Below, in pieces: positions 34,841-43,390 of a DNA stretch of 64,000 bases; position 1 is the stretch's first letter, and each line of letters starts with the position of its first letter. The DNA comes from Phycisphaerae bacterium (GTDB lineage: Bacteria; Planctomycetota; Phycisphaerae; Phycisphaerales; UBA1924). The position numbers and the translations under genes were made by a program. The stretch lies in contig JAEUIW010000012.1 of NCBI GenBank assembly GCA_016794925.1, positions 1 to 64,000 on the forward strand. The letters run 5' to 3'. The notes beneath the pieces are model-generated. The model had not been told where the DNA came from. It searched no databases and was given only the letters and a program-made list of their open reading frames with translations.

Positions 34841-35367
34841 GGAGTGTACGGCGGAAGCTGCCAGCTCCTGGACCTGAGGCCGACGAGCCGGGCCAGCTCC
34901 GTGCCGTTGCGCCATACGGTGACCGTGATCCGACGGAGGCCCGTGTCCGCGTTCGATGGCGTTTCGGGCGTCGCGGCGAGCACCCACTGGACGGTTACGC
35001 GGCGCGACCAGCTCGTGTAACCGCTGATCGGTGTGCCGTCCCGGTCCTTCGGTGGTGTGTCGGCCAGCGCGGCGTAATCGTCGATGTCGTTGCATGAGCG
35101 CCGGTCCACCGTGGTGGGGGGCGCATCGGTGACGCCCGACGGCAAGAGCGGGTCGTCGACGGGGCATGACAGAATCTCGGTCATCAGGTCCCCGGCCAGC
35201 TGCGAGGCGCGGGCCCGGTCCGAGGCCGCGCGAGCGCTGCGCAGCGCCGCGCTGATTCCTCCCAGCGAGGCGACGACGACCCCGCCGACGAGAACCACGG
35301 AGATGGCCGCTTCCACGAGGCTGAAGCCGCGTCGGCGGGCGGGTCGGTGCTCGCGGCGCGGGATCAC
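34837..35367 (-). CDS. GspI/PilV-like minor pseudopilin
   Basis: 176 residues. Prepilin leader RRRG with cleavage before FSLVEAAISVVLVGGVVVASL (Glu5 present). The short length and the C-terminal YTSWSRRVTVQWVLA and RRITVTVWRNGTELARL strands fit GspI or PilV. The GTG at 35367 overlaps the TGA of the upstream gene (GTGA), giving a 4-nt coupling; the frame is open further upstream but within the preceding gene. Leader residues are strongly basic. Confidence 0.75.
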   Translation of the reverse strand: MIPRREHRPARRRGFSLVEAAISVVLVGGVVVASLGGISAALRSARAASDRARASQLAGDLMTEILSCPVDDPLLPSGVTDAPPTTVDRRSCNDIDDYAALADTPPKDRDGTPISGYTSWSRRVTVQWVLAATPETPSNADTGLRRITVTVWRNGTELARLVGLRSRSWQLPPYTP

Positions 35368-36443
35368 GGCGCGTACTCCGGCGCGTTCATGAGGGGTATC
35401 GCGATCCGGGATTCGGTCCCCTTGTCGGCGGGCCGTGCCGTGACGCGTACAGCGGTGAGGTATTCGTGGGTGGTTGTCTTGGTCGTACCTGGCAGCGTGG
35501 CGGTCCCGTAGAGACGGAATGCGAGGCCGGCGAGCACCGCGGTCCACGAGCCTCCGGAATTGGACGTTCGCACCATTCCAGTGAATGAACCACCGAGCGC
35601 GGCGAAGACGTATCCCGCTTCCAGCCTTTGCGAGGAGGCCTCACCGTTGAGCGTCAGGGCGATGCGGCTTCCGGGGGTGAGTCCGCCCGCGCCGCGGAAT
35701 GCGGCCTCGAACCACGCGTACGTCGAGCCGATCGCAGCCTCGTCAAGGCCACTCGAATCGATGACGATCGGGTCGGGCTTGCCCGAAGAGTTGACGCCGC
35801 GCAACTCGATGCTGGTGGTGCCGTTCCGCGCGGAACTCATCCGGAGTTGTACCTGGACGCGTGTCACACGCCACGCGATGGCACCGACCGGGAGCGTGGG
35901 AGTGATGATGTGGCCGCACCAGTTGCTCTGGTCCAGTTGGAACGACGCGTTGGGAGTCGCCTGGTTCGACGCGAGCAGCATCTCCGCGGTCTCGGTCGAG
36001 GGTGACGTGACGGCGTCCGGGGCGGAGATGGATTCAAACGCAAGAGCGAACGACTGTAAAGGCGGGGAGACGGGGTATGGATCTTCAGTGTTGTACGTGC
36101 GCCGCAACGGGGCGCCGGGGGATCCGCTCCAGGCGTAGCGGATGCGCTCCGGGTCACCGTCTCCGTTCCGATCCGGGACCAGCATATCGAGCTCGAGCGA
36201 ACCCCGGCGGAGCACCTGGGTCGCGGCCCGCGCGTCCAGGTCGATCAGGGTCATGCACGCGTCGAGATTGCCGCGCACGGTTTCCTCCGATCGCATCGTT
36301 GCGGCGGCGCGGGTTGAGAGCACCACGATGGAAGCCAGCGCGCCGGTGAGCAGGGCCATGATCGCCATGGACGCGGCGAGCTCGACGAGCGTGAATCCGC
36401 GGGAGCGCGCGTGCGCGTGGTGGGCTGCGATCATCGGGTTCAC
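35364..36443 (-). CDS. GspJ/PilW-like prepilin-type protein
   Basis: 359 residues. Leader ends SRG, followed by FTLVELAASMAIMALLTGALASIVV with Glu5. The large C-terminal part includes a segment resembling a concanavalin-like carbohydrate-binding or fibronectin-like beta fold (AWRVTRVQVQLRMSS; TLNGEASSQRLEAGYVF), making it longer than typical GspJ (about 200). The GTG at 36443 overlaps the stop of the gspH-like gene as GTGA; an in-frame ATG follows at 36434. The extra domain could bind a ligand at the pseudopilus tip, which is an inference. Confidence 0.75.
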   Translation of the reverse strand: MNPMIAAHHAHARSRGFTLVELAASMAIMALLTGALASIVVLSTRAAATMRSEETVRGNLDACMTLIDLDARAATQVLRRGSLELDMLVPDRNGDGDPERIRYAWSGSPGAPLRRTYNTEDPYPVSPPLQSFALAFESISAPDAVTSPSTETAEMLLASNQATPNASFQLDQSNWCGHIITPTLPVGAIAWRVTRVQVQLRMSSARNGTTSIELRGVNSSGKPDPIVIDSSGLDEAAIGSTYAWFEAAFRGAGGLTPGSRIALTLNGEASSQRLEAGYVFAALGGSFTGMVRTSNSGGSWTAVLAGLAFRLYGTATLPGTTKTTTHEYLTAVRVTARPADKGTESRIAIPLMNAPEYAP

Positions 36444-36901
36444 GGGACGGACACCTCGCCGCTCAGGCGTGCGACCGCGACAGTCCGGGAACGTGTGCCG
36501 AGCGTCAGCGTGATTCTGCCTCCGCTTGCCGTCCCACCCCACGCGTCAAACGCGAGAGTTGATCCGCCGCCGAACTCGGCAACGGCAATCAGGGTGTCGA
36601 TGCCGTCGTCGGCCAGGCTCACGGCCGTCCGCCGAGTTGTTCCCGACGGTCCCGGTCCGGTCAGTACGTACGTGGTCTTGCCGGGTCCGAAGTCCACCAG
36701 GACCTCGGCGCTGGCGGCACGGGCCCACTGCCGAGCGTACGTGAGGTCGGACGCGACGCGGCGGCAGGAGGCGTCGAGCCGGTACGAGGTCAGCGCCGAC
36801 GCGTACCGTGGCGCGACGATCGCGGTGAGCACGCCGACCACGGCGAGCACCACCGCGAGTTCCACCAGCGAGAAGCCGGGTTTTCGCACGGACCTCGTCA
36901 C
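36440..36901 (-). CDS. gspH: GspH-like minor pseudopilin
   Basis: 153 residues. The leader RKPG precedes FSLVELAVVLAVVGVLTAIVAPRYASAL with Glu5. The C-terminal beta sandwich segment (AEVLVDFGPGKTTYVL; VAEFGGGSTLAFDAWG) fits GspH/FimT. The start is GTG 36901 with AAGGG seven nt upstream. An upstream in-frame ATG at 36943 lies inside a perfect hairpin (36921-36948) and is unlikely to be used. It is separated from gspG by that hairpin. Confidence 0.8.
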   Translation of the reverse strand: MTRSVRKPGFSLVELAVVLAVVGVLTAIVAPRYASALTSYRLDASCRRVASDLTYARQWARAASAEVLVDFGPGKTTYVLTGPGPSGTTRRTAVSLADDGIDTLIAVAEFGGGSTLAFDAWGGTASGGRITLTLGTRSRTVAVARLSGEVSVP

Positions 36902-36920
36902 GGCACGGCCCTTATGACAA

Positions 36921-36948
36921 CCGGGTTGTCGGCGAACCGACAACCCGG
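36921..36948 (-). terminator. Perfect 12-bp hairpin between the major and minor pseudopilin genes
   Basis: Bases 36921-36932 (CCGGGTTGTCGG) pair exactly with 36937-36948 (CCGACAACCCGG) around a CGAA loop (TTCG on the minus-strand RNA, a stable tetraloop). It is 36 nt downstream of the gspG stop and 20 nt before the gspH GTG. Only a weak T-rich run (TTGTCAT) follows, so it may be a partial terminator, RNA-processing site or 3' stabiliser that sets the ratio of major to minor pseudopilin. Confidence 0.65.
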
Positions 36949-36983
36949 GGTGAGCATGAGCTTTCGGTGGCGAGATCGAGGGA

Positions 36984-37463
36984 TCAGTAGGTGTTGAACT
37001 TGACGCCGCGTGAATCGGTCTCCGAGTCCTTGCAATTGGCGATGATGTTGCCGGTGGTCGCGTCGTAGATCCACCCGATCGTGGCGGCGTCCGCGGCGGC
37101 GACGCCGGACTGGCCCTGGCGCGAACCGACTGGGAGCGTCGGGAGCGCCCGAAGGTACGGCCCGAAGATGTAGTCGCCGGTCTTGGTGGCGCTCACGCCA
37201 CCCTCGACGTCCGAGTAGGTGGTGAGCTGTTCCGTGAACTTGGCGAGCGCGGGGAGCGAGTCGTTGTGCTCGGCGCGAAAGAGGTCAATGGCCGAGCGCA
37301 GCACACGCAGGTTGCTGCGGAGGGAATTCTCGCTCGCGGCGACGTTCGCGCGGCTCATGCGGGGGACCGCGACGGCGGCGATGATTCCGATGATGACGAT
37401 GACGATCACGAGTTCGACCAGGCTGAACCCGCGCGTCCGGCGGCCGAGTGCATTCGCGTGCAT
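36984..37463 (-). CDS. gspG: Major pseudopilin GspG-like
   Basis: 159 residues. Leader RRTRG with cleavage before FSLVELVIVIVIIGIIAAVAVPRMSRAN (Glu5), the canonical class III signal. A GspG-like amphipathic helix (SLRSNLRVLRSAIDLFRAEH) follows, then GPYLRALPTLPVGS and GWIYDATTGNIIANC, close to major pseudopilins. The pseudopilus acts as a piston or filament assembled by GspE/GspF. AGGAG at 37475-37471 lies before the ATG at 37463 and is partly buried in a hairpin, so translation may be regulated. Confidence 0.9.
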   Translation of the reverse strand: MHANALGRRTRGFSLVELVIVIVIIGIIAAVAVPRMSRANVAASENSLRSNLRVLRSAIDLFRAEHNDSLPALAKFTEQLTTYSDVEGGVSATKTGDYIFGPYLRALPTLPVGSRQGQSGVAAADAATIGWIYDATTGNIIANCKDSETDSRGVKFNTY

Positions 37464-37470
37464 GGGCGTT

Positions 37471-37499
37471 CTCCTGTGGGGACTGCCCGCCCCCACAGG
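37471..37499 (-). promoter_or_regulatory. Hairpin occluding the Shine-Dalgarno of gspG
   Basis: On the minus-strand RNA, CCTGTGGGG (37499-37491) pairs perfectly with CCCCACAGG (37481-37473) around a 9-nt loop. The ribosome-binding sequence AGGAG (37475-37471) begins inside the 3' arm of the stem, so three of its five bases are paired. The start codon follows 7 nt later. This could be a translation switch for the major pseudopilin or a 5' stabiliser after RNA processing. Confidence 0.5.
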
Positions 37500-37553
37500 T
37501 GGTGTATCGACGCCGCGACCGTGCGAATTAAGTGGCGTCGTGGTCGGCGTGGT

Positions 37554-38090
37554 TCAGCGTTTCGATTCCGACAGGGCCAGCGTCCGGGTAACTCCGTCGC
37601 GCTCGAGGTCCACTTCGCGGTCGGCAATCCGGACCAAGGTATACCCGTCGATCATCTCTCCGGTGCGCAGGAGCACGCCGTTGATCACCGCGGTCCGCTC
37701 CGAATCTCGGCCGGTCAGAATGGCGCCGAGCTTGAGGGGCGGCCCGAATGGCGCCGCAGCCTCCGACGGCAGTCCCTGAGGGGGCGAGGCCGGGCCGGCG
37801 AGCGCCGCGCGCATCGCGAACGCATCGCTGGGCATCGTGGGGTCGATCCCCAATTCAGCGGAAGCGGCTTCCAACTGCGCCCGTAGCGGAATGGTCGCTG
37901 TCGGTGCCTTTGGGGCCGGTGTCTTATTGGACACGATGTCAGGCGCTGCGAAATGCTCGGCCACCTGGGCCGCGGACGCCGCGGAGGGACCGCCAAGGCC
38001 GGAACTCAGCAACGTGCGGTCAAGCGCGAGGCCGAGCAGCCCCAAGCCGAGAACGGCGAGATAGGCTTTGCGAGATGAAGTGTGTTCCAT
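37554..38090 (-). CDS. PilP/GspC-like inner-membrane protein
   Basis: 178 residues. An N-terminal membrane helix (AYLAVLGLGLLGLAL) is followed by a Pro/Ala-rich periplasmic linker and a C-terminal region (LKLGAILTGRDSERTAVINGVLLRTG, then GYTLVRIADREVDLERDG) that matches the homology-region fold of GspC, PilP and MshK. These proteins link the inner-membrane platform to the secretin. Its position after the PilO-like gene and before gspG agrees with PilM-N-O-P order. Family placement is by pattern only. Confidence 0.65.
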   Translation of the reverse strand: MEHTSSRKAYLAVLGLGLLGLALDRTLLSSGLGGPSAASAAQVAEHFAAPDIVSNKTPAPKAPTATIPLRAQLEAASAELGIDPTMPSDAFAMRAALAGPASPPQGLPSEAAAPFGPPLKLGAILTGRDSERTAVINGVLLRTGEMIDGYTLVRIADREVDLERDGVTRTLALSESKR

Positions 38091-38153
38091 GGCAGGACCA
38101 TTGGAACATTCCGGAGGCCGCGAGGCAAGCCCGCGGCCAATTCATCCGCCGCT

Positions 38154-38723
38154 TTATTCCACTGGCGCCGTGTGCCAGGCAAACTGCACGGTGAACAGCA
38201 CGTCCGAGTCGCCGCCGGAGGTCAGCGGATCGGACGGTGGGGTGCTGCGAACTACGAACGAAGTCGCGGCCAGCTCCGGACATTGTGTTCGCAGCGAATG
38301 GAGCCAGGACGTTAGGGCCCGATACGAAGAACGTCCGGAGATGCTCAGGCCGAGAACATGAAATGCCGAGGCACGGTTGAGCTCACCGGGCTTGACGGCG
38401 TCGAGGCGGACGCTGGCCTTCCCCGCAGAATCGGCCAGCAACGCCAGGACGGAGTTCACTCTGGACGCGGGCTCCAGGTGGACGCTGACACGGTTGATGG
38501 CCTCGTACGTCTGAGCGATCTCGCGCTCAAGCACGGCGAGGCGCGAGGTCTGCTCGGCCGCCTCAACGTGGGCCGCGGCGAGATCAGAAGCCAGCGATCG
38601 TGAGCGGGCTTCCGCCGACATCGCGGGCCGGATCCCGAACCACCCGGCCGCCGCGAGCAAGCCGATCGCGGCCAGCGAGCCGGCAGCGTGAAGCCGTGCG
38701 ACATCATGGCGCGAGGGGCTCAT
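38154..38723 (-). CDS. PilO-like inner-membrane alignment protein
   Basis: 189 residues. One N-terminal transmembrane helix (AAGSLAAIGLLAAAGWFGI), a coiled coil (about 40-75: ASDLAAAHVEAAEQTSRLAVLEREIAQ), then a ferredoxin-like domain (KASVRLDAVKPGELN; HVLGLSISGRSSYRALTSWL), the standard PilO/GspM architecture. It pairs with PilN below the secretin. The ATG at 38723 overlaps the PilN-like stop as ATGA. Confidence 0.75.
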   Translation of the reverse strand: MSPSRHDVARLHAAGSLAAIGLLAAAGWFGIRPAMSAEARSRSLASDLAAAHVEAAEQTSRLAVLEREIAQTYEAINRVSVHLEPASRVNSVLALLADSAGKASVRLDAVKPGELNRASAFHVLGLSISGRSSYRALTSWLHSLRTQCPELAATSFVVRSTPPSDPLTSGGDSDVLFTVQFAWHTAPVE

Positions 38724-39331
38724 GAACCGGGCCCCTCCGGCTTGAGTCGGCAGGCGAGGGTGAATCGCACGGCGTCGATCCCAGTGCCCGTTTCGCGGCT
38801 GCTCTCGCTCAGGTCCACCGAGAGGAAGAGGCCGGTTCGCTCCAGTTTCAACGCGAGCTCGGTCAAGTCCGTCGGGTCCGCGGCGAGTCCCTCGAGTGTG
38901 AGCACGAGCGGGGCGGGCTTGCGTGCCGCGCCCGTGGGGGGTGTGTCCGATTTGCTGGCCGGCGACGGCTTGGTCTCCGTGAGCAGGCAGGCTCGGAGTG
39001 TGACGTGCTCGCCCGTCAGGTTCGCGACGAGCGCGAGCAGGAGGCTCCAGTCCGGGTGATCGGAGACCTTCGTCGCCACCGCGAGCTGACGCTTCGCGGC
39101 ATCGAGGCGTCGTGCGGCGGCACGGACGTGAGCCGCCTTGTCCGCGGCCTCGCGCGCGGCGCCTTCAAGCAGAGAGGCGGGTGTGCCCGCCGTGGTGTAC
39201 GCGGGTGCGCGCATCACCGCGACCGTTGCGACAAGCCCCGAACACAGAAGCCCAAGTGCGAGCGTCCAGCACCGGCGTACGTGCCGGGCGCGGGCCGCTC
39301 GTCGCCTTGGTTCTGGGAGCAAGCTGCTCAC
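38720..39331 (-). CDS. PilN-like inner-membrane protein
   Basis: 203 residues. A basic cytoplasmic tail, a transmembrane helix (WTLALGLLCSGLVATVAVM), a helical stretch and a C-terminal ferredoxin-like domain (PDWSLLLALVANLTGEHVTLRACLLTE; LVLTLEGLAADPTDLTELALKLE; GLFLSVDLSES) typical of PilN and the C-terminal part of GspL. The start is GTG 39331, overlapping the PilM-like stop as GTGA; the open frame upstream belongs to the preceding gene. Confidence 0.75.
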   Translation of the reverse strand: MSSLLPEPRRRAARARHVRRCWTLALGLLCSGLVATVAVMRAPAYTTAGTPASLLEGAAREAADKAAHVRAAARRLDAAKRQLAVATKVSDHPDWSLLLALVANLTGEHVTLRACLLTETKPSPASKSDTPPTGAARKPAPLVLTLEGLAADPTDLTELALKLERTGLFLSVDLSESSRETGTGIDAVRFTLACRLKPEGPGS

Positions 39332-40365
39332 GCCTCGTCCTCCAAGTGCAGGGCAGCGCCGAGAGCGGGCGTGCACTCGGCGCCCGCCCTTGCCGCTGGA
39401 TCGTCACCGGGCCGAGGAGCGGCGGGAATGACGGCGCATCGCGCGGGAGCCCAAGCGGCGTGCCCGGCCAGCAGCGGGGAACCCATGCCGGAGATCACAA
39501 TCGAGGTCAACGGCAGGTCCGGGAATCGCGACGCCGCGTACGACAGCGAGGCGGAAGCGTCCTTGATGTGGCGGCCGATCGCCTGGGCCACGGCGCGGTC
39601 CGTCGCGACGCTCAGGCGGTGGTCGGCGGGCAGGACTTCCTCCGTTCCGCGTCGGAGCATGAGCCGCAGCAACCGGGCCGATGCATCCGACCCGCAATGC
39701 GCAGCCGCATCGATGTCCGTCGCGATGGCGCCGAGGCCGGTGTTCGGCACGGTGCGAGCATACACAAGCGTGCCCCGCGCGAGCACTCCGATGGTGACCT
39801 CGTCCCAGTCGACATCGATCAGCACCGCGAACGCCGTTCGAGTTTCTTGATGGCGCTCGCACGCCCGGGCGAGTGCGCAGGGCTTGGCAATCACGGCGCC
39901 GACGTGAAGTCCGCCGTCATCCAGCGACTGAAGCAGCGGTTCAAGGTCCCGGTGCGTGCAGGCCGCGACCCCGAGCCGCGTCGCTGCACTCGCACGCTCT
40001 CGTTCCGGCAAGTCCCAAGTCGTTATCTCGAACGCGTCATCGGTCCAACCGTTGACACGGGCGACCTCCGCGCGGGCAAGGCGATCCACGGGCGCGCCCG
40101 AGGAACGGGGAGGAAGGTCGAGTGTGCCCATGTACAGGCCGTCGGAAGGGGAAAGAAGGGCGCACGACCCACGATCCCAGCCGTGCCGCACGAGCGCGGC
40201 GGCGATTCTCGTTGCCTCACGCATCGAGACCGGTTGCTCGGGCTCGATTCGGTCGAACGCAATCATTTCGACCGTGGCGCTGCGCGGATGAACAACAGCC
40301 GCTCGAACACGACGCGGGCTGATCTCGATGCCGGCGCGCGAGCGCCAGGAAGTGATGCGTGTCAT
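39328..40365 (-). CDS. pilM: PilM-like actin-fold ATPase
   Basis: 345 residues, cytoplasmic, with recognisable actin-like phosphate and adenosine segments (AGIEISPRRVRAAVV; FAVLIDVDWDEVTIGVLARG; PLTSIVISGMGSPL). PilM binds the cytoplasmic tail of PilN to form the inner ring of type IV pilus-like machines. Sequence conservation of nucleotide-binding residues is weak, so ATPase activity is not certain. The ATG overlaps the gspF stop as ATGA (40365-40362). Confidence 0.7.
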   Translation of the reverse strand: MTRITSWRSRAGIEISPRRVRAAVVHPRSATVEMIAFDRIEPEQPVSMREATRIAAALVRHGWDRGSCALLSPSDGLYMGTLDLPPRSSGAPVDRLARAEVARVNGWTDDAFEITTWDLPERERASAATRLGVAACTHRDLEPLLQSLDDGGLHVGAVIAKPCALARACERHQETRTAFAVLIDVDWDEVTIGVLARGTLVYARTVPNTGLGAIATDIDAAAHCGSDASARLLRLMLRRGTEEVLPADHRLSVATDRAVAQAIGRHIKDASASLSYAASRFPDLPLTSIVISGMGSPLLAGHAAWAPARCAVIPAAPRPGDDPAARAGAECTPALGAALHLEDEA

Positions 40366-41585
40366 GCGCCCCCCCCGCCCGAGGTGGCCGCGGTCAGGTC
40401 GAACAGCGGCATGAACATGCTGAACGCGACCAACCCGACGAGCACACCGAGGACGATCAGGATGACGGGTTCGATGACGCTGGTGAGGGACTTGAGGACG
40501 ATCTCGTTGTCTTCGTCGAGCGTGTCCGCCACGCCAAGGAGCATCACTCCGAGTTTGCCCGTTGCCTCGCCGGTGCGGACGCTCTCGCTGAGCATCGGGG
40601 GCACGAGCGAGCTTGACCGCAACGCCGCGCTGACGCCCTCACCCCGAACGACCGCCTCGCGAGCCGAGTCCAGCAACGCTTCGAACGACGGGCTTCCGGC
40701 GGCTTGTCGTGTGAGACCGATGGCATCGAGCAGCGGCACCTGTGCCTCGATCAGCACCCCGAGGATGCGCGAGACGCGGGCGAGCAGAAACGCTCGCGCC
40801 AGCGGACCGAACATCGGCATCGCGAGCAGCACACGGTGAAGACGCAGCTGCCCGGGCGCTGACCGAGTCCAAATGAACAGCGCGACGAGTGCCGCGATGG
40901 CGGCGGGCACGATCAGCGGCCACCAGCCGATGAGCATGTCGCTCAGGCCGAGAAGAAACCGCGTGGTCGGGGGAAGGGGCGCGTTGAGATCGCGGAACAT
41001 GCCCGCGAAACGCGGCAGCACGAAGAACAGCATGACCGACAGCACGCAGCAGGCGATCACGACCAGCAGCGCGGGATAGACGAGCGCGCCGGTGATCAAC
41101 TGGCGAGCGTGCAGGCGGCGGCGGCTCAGCGTGGCCAGTCGATCGAGCATGGGCTTGAGCAGGCCGGACGCTTCGCCCGCGGTGATCAGGCTCCGGCTGA
41201 CGGGATCGAACGAAGCGGCGTGCGCCTCCATCGCCGCGCCGAGGGATGAGCCGCCTTCGACGCGTTCACGCAGGTCCGCGATCACCATTCGCCAAGGTCC
41301 GTCGGTGGACTGCCGCTCCAGCGCCATGAGCGACTCGATGAGCGGCGTGCCCGCTCCCACGAGCACGCTCAACTGCCGTGTGAACGCCACGACCTCCTTG
41401 AGCGACCCTCTTCCCCAGCGTCTTCCGTGTCGCGACGCCGAGGCCGCCGCTCGGAGTTCATCGATCCTGGTAACAAACAGGCCCTGCTTGCGAAGCTCGT
41501 CGGCGGCCACGATGGGATCCGGCGCTTCCACGACATCAGCGACCGGTCGCCCGGCCTGAGTGAACCCCTCGTAGGCCAGTTTCAT
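40362..41585 (-). CDS. gspF: GspF/PilC platform protein
   Basis: 407 residues. Two T2SS-F domains, each with the pattern LKEVVAFTRQLSVLVGAGTPL and LARVSRILGVLIEAQVPLLDA, three membrane helices (about residues 165-190, 220-240, 375-400) and GSSLGAAMEAHAASFDPVSRSLITAGEASG. This is the inner-membrane platform on which GspE acts. The ATG overlaps the gspE stop as ATGA at 41585-41582. Full length. Confidence 0.93.
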   Translation of the reverse strand: MKLAYEGFTQAGRPVADVVEAPDPIVAADELRKQGLFVTRIDELRAAASASRHGRRWGRGSLKEVVAFTRQLSVLVGAGTPLIESLMALERQSTDGPWRMVIADLRERVEGGSSLGAAMEAHAASFDPVSRSLITAGEASGLLKPMLDRLATLSRRRLHARQLITGALVYPALLVVIACCVLSVMLFFVLPRFAGMFRDLNAPLPPTTRFLLGLSDMLIGWWPLIVPAAIAALVALFIWTRSAPGQLRLHRVLLAMPMFGPLARAFLLARVSRILGVLIEAQVPLLDAIGLTRQAAGSPSFEALLDSAREAVVRGEGVSAALRSSSLVPPMLSESVRTGEATGKLGVMLLGVADTLDEDNEIVLKSLTSVIEPVILIVLGVLVGLVAFSMFMPLFDLTAATSGGGGA

Positions 41586-43390
41586 GCGGCCTCCTTCCGG
41601 GTGCGGAGGTTGTCCGCGGGAGCGGCATTGGCCGCGTCATCCTCCGTGTCGTCACGGGTCACACGCAGCACCTCTTCGAGGCTCGTGCGCCCCTCGATCG
41701 CGATGATCACGCCTTCCTCTCGGAGTGTGAGCCAGCCGCGGTCGCGCAGCTCCGACCGGATCTCCTGCACGGACGCCGCCCGATGAACAAGCCGGCGAAG
41801 CAATGGGGTAACCTCCAGGACTTCGTACACGCCGGTCCGGCCCTGGAAACCGCTATCGTGGCAGGCGCGGCAACCCACTCCTTTGCGGAAGACTTTCCCG
41901 GCCATGCCCTCCAGGCCGGCGTCGCGCAGCACTTGTTCGCTGGGGAAGTAGCTCGTGGAGCACTTCGGACAGATGGTGCGGGCCAGTCGCTGGGCGATCA
42001 CTCCCTGCAGCGCTCCCGACAGGAGGTAGGGTTCGATGCCCATTTCGATCAGGCGCGACGGCGCGCTCGGTGCGTCGTTCGTGTGCAACGTGGCGAGAAC
42101 GAGGTGGCCCGTGAGCGCCGCCTGCACGGCCACGCGCGCGGTCTCTTCATCCCGGATTTCCCCGACCATGATCACGTCAGGATCCTGCCTGAGGATCGAT
42201 CGCAACGCCCGGGCGAAGGACATGCCGATGCCGTCATGAACCTGGATCTGATTCACCATGTCGAGTTGGTACTCGACCGGGTCTTCGACGGTCACGATGT
42301 TCGTCTCCGCGTCACGGAGCAGGTCCAGCGCGGAATACAGCGTGGTTGTCTTTCCGCTGCCTGTCGGGCCGGTAACGAGAACGAGTCCGTAGGGCTCGTG
42401 CAGGATGCGCCGGAAGACCGCGAGCGACTCGGGGCGCAGGCCCAGGTCCTCGAGCCTGACCTTGAGGTTGGCCTTGTCCAGGATGCGCATCACGACCTTT
42501 TCACCGAGCAGCGTCGGGATGCTCGAGACGCGCAGGTCGATCTCCCTGCCTTCTGCCACGATATGCACCCGCCCTTCCTGGGGCAGCCGCTTCTCCGCGA
42601 TGTCCATCCGCCCGATGACTTTCACCCGCGAGATGATCGCCGCGTGCATGCCCGGCGGCGGGCGCATCAGCTCGCGGAGCACGCCGTCAATCCGGTATCG
42701 GACCCGCGTGCCTTTCTTGTCCGGCTCAACGTGAATGTCGCTGGCGCCGTCACGCACGGCCGTCAGCATCGCGATATTGACCAGGTTCACGATTGGGCTG
42801 CCGGCGACCATCTTGTCAAGGTCGTGAGCCGGCCCTTCATCGACGGTCTCGCGTTCGACGACCTGAACGTTGGCGTCGCTCAGCGACGTCAGGAACGCGT
42901 CCACGTCGACGTCGCCCGCGCCGTACTTGCGGACGTATTCAAGGATGTTGGAACGCAGCGCCAGCACGGGTTTAACGTCGAGTCCGGTGAGCCGGCGCAG
43001 GCGGTCGATCGATGGCAGCGACTGGGGCTCCGCCATCGCCACGAAGAGCTGGTTGCGCAGTTTGAAAATCGGGATCGCCACCATCCGCTCCGCTTCGTCG
43101 GGCCCCACCAGTGTCAACAGAGCGGGGTCGATCAACCCGTGACGCAGGTGAATCCCCCGTACGCCGAGACGGCTCGCGACGGCCCGCACCAACGTCGGGC
43201 CCGGGATGACGCCCTGCTCCACGAGCAGCTCGCCGAGAAGGCAGCCCGTGCCTTTCTGCGAGGCAACCGCACGTTCGAGCGTGTCGCGACTGATCAGGCC
43301 ATCCTCGACCAGCGCATCACCAAGGCGAGGCGGCCCCTTCCCGAGCGCGGGTGTCGTGCGGTCGGGATTGTTGAGATGCGGCCCGGTCAC
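41582..43390 (-). CDS. gspE: GspE/PilB traffic ATPase
   Basis: 602 residues. N-terminal GspE-N/MshEN-like domain (RLGDALVEDGLISRDTLERAV; LLGELLVEQGVIPG), then the secretion ATPase core: ASDIHVEPDKKGTRVRYRIDGVL, Walker A GPTGSGKTTT near residue 340, Asp box and Walker B QDPDVIMVGEIRDEETA, His box ATLHTNDA, and a tetracysteine zinc site (CPKC near 478, CRACH near 507). It powers pilin polymerisation. MshEN domains often bind c-di-GMP, which would connect it to the nearby HD-GYP gene; this is inference. GTG 43390 overlaps the STAS stop as GTGA; an upstream start at 43492 lies inside the STAS gene. Confidence 0.95.
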   Translation of the reverse strand: MTGPHLNNPDRTTPALGKGPPRLGDALVEDGLISRDTLERAVASQKGTGCLLGELLVEQGVIPGPTLVRAVASRLGVRGIHLRHGLIDPALLTLVGPDEAERMVAIPIFKLRNQLFVAMAEPQSLPSIDRLRRLTGLDVKPVLALRSNILEYVRKYGAGDVDVDAFLTSLSDANVQVVERETVDEGPAHDLDKMVAGSPIVNLVNIAMLTAVRDGASDIHVEPDKKGTRVRYRIDGVLRELMRPPPGMHAAIISRVKVIGRMDIAEKRLPQEGRVHIVAEGREIDLRVSSIPTLLGEKVVMRILDKANLKVRLEDLGLRPESLAVFRRILHEPYGLVLVTGPTGSGKTTTLYSALDLLRDAETNIVTVEDPVEYQLDMVNQIQVHDGIGMSFARALRSILRQDPDVIMVGEIRDEETARVAVQAALTGHLVLATLHTNDAPSAPSRLIEMGIEPYLLSGALQGVIAQRLARTICPKCSTSYFPSEQVLRDAGLEGMAGKVFRKGVGCRACHDSGFQGRTGVYEVLEVTPLLRRLVHRAASVQEIRSELRDRGWLTLREEGVIIAIEGRTSLEEVLRVTRDDTEDDAANAAPADNLRTRKEAA

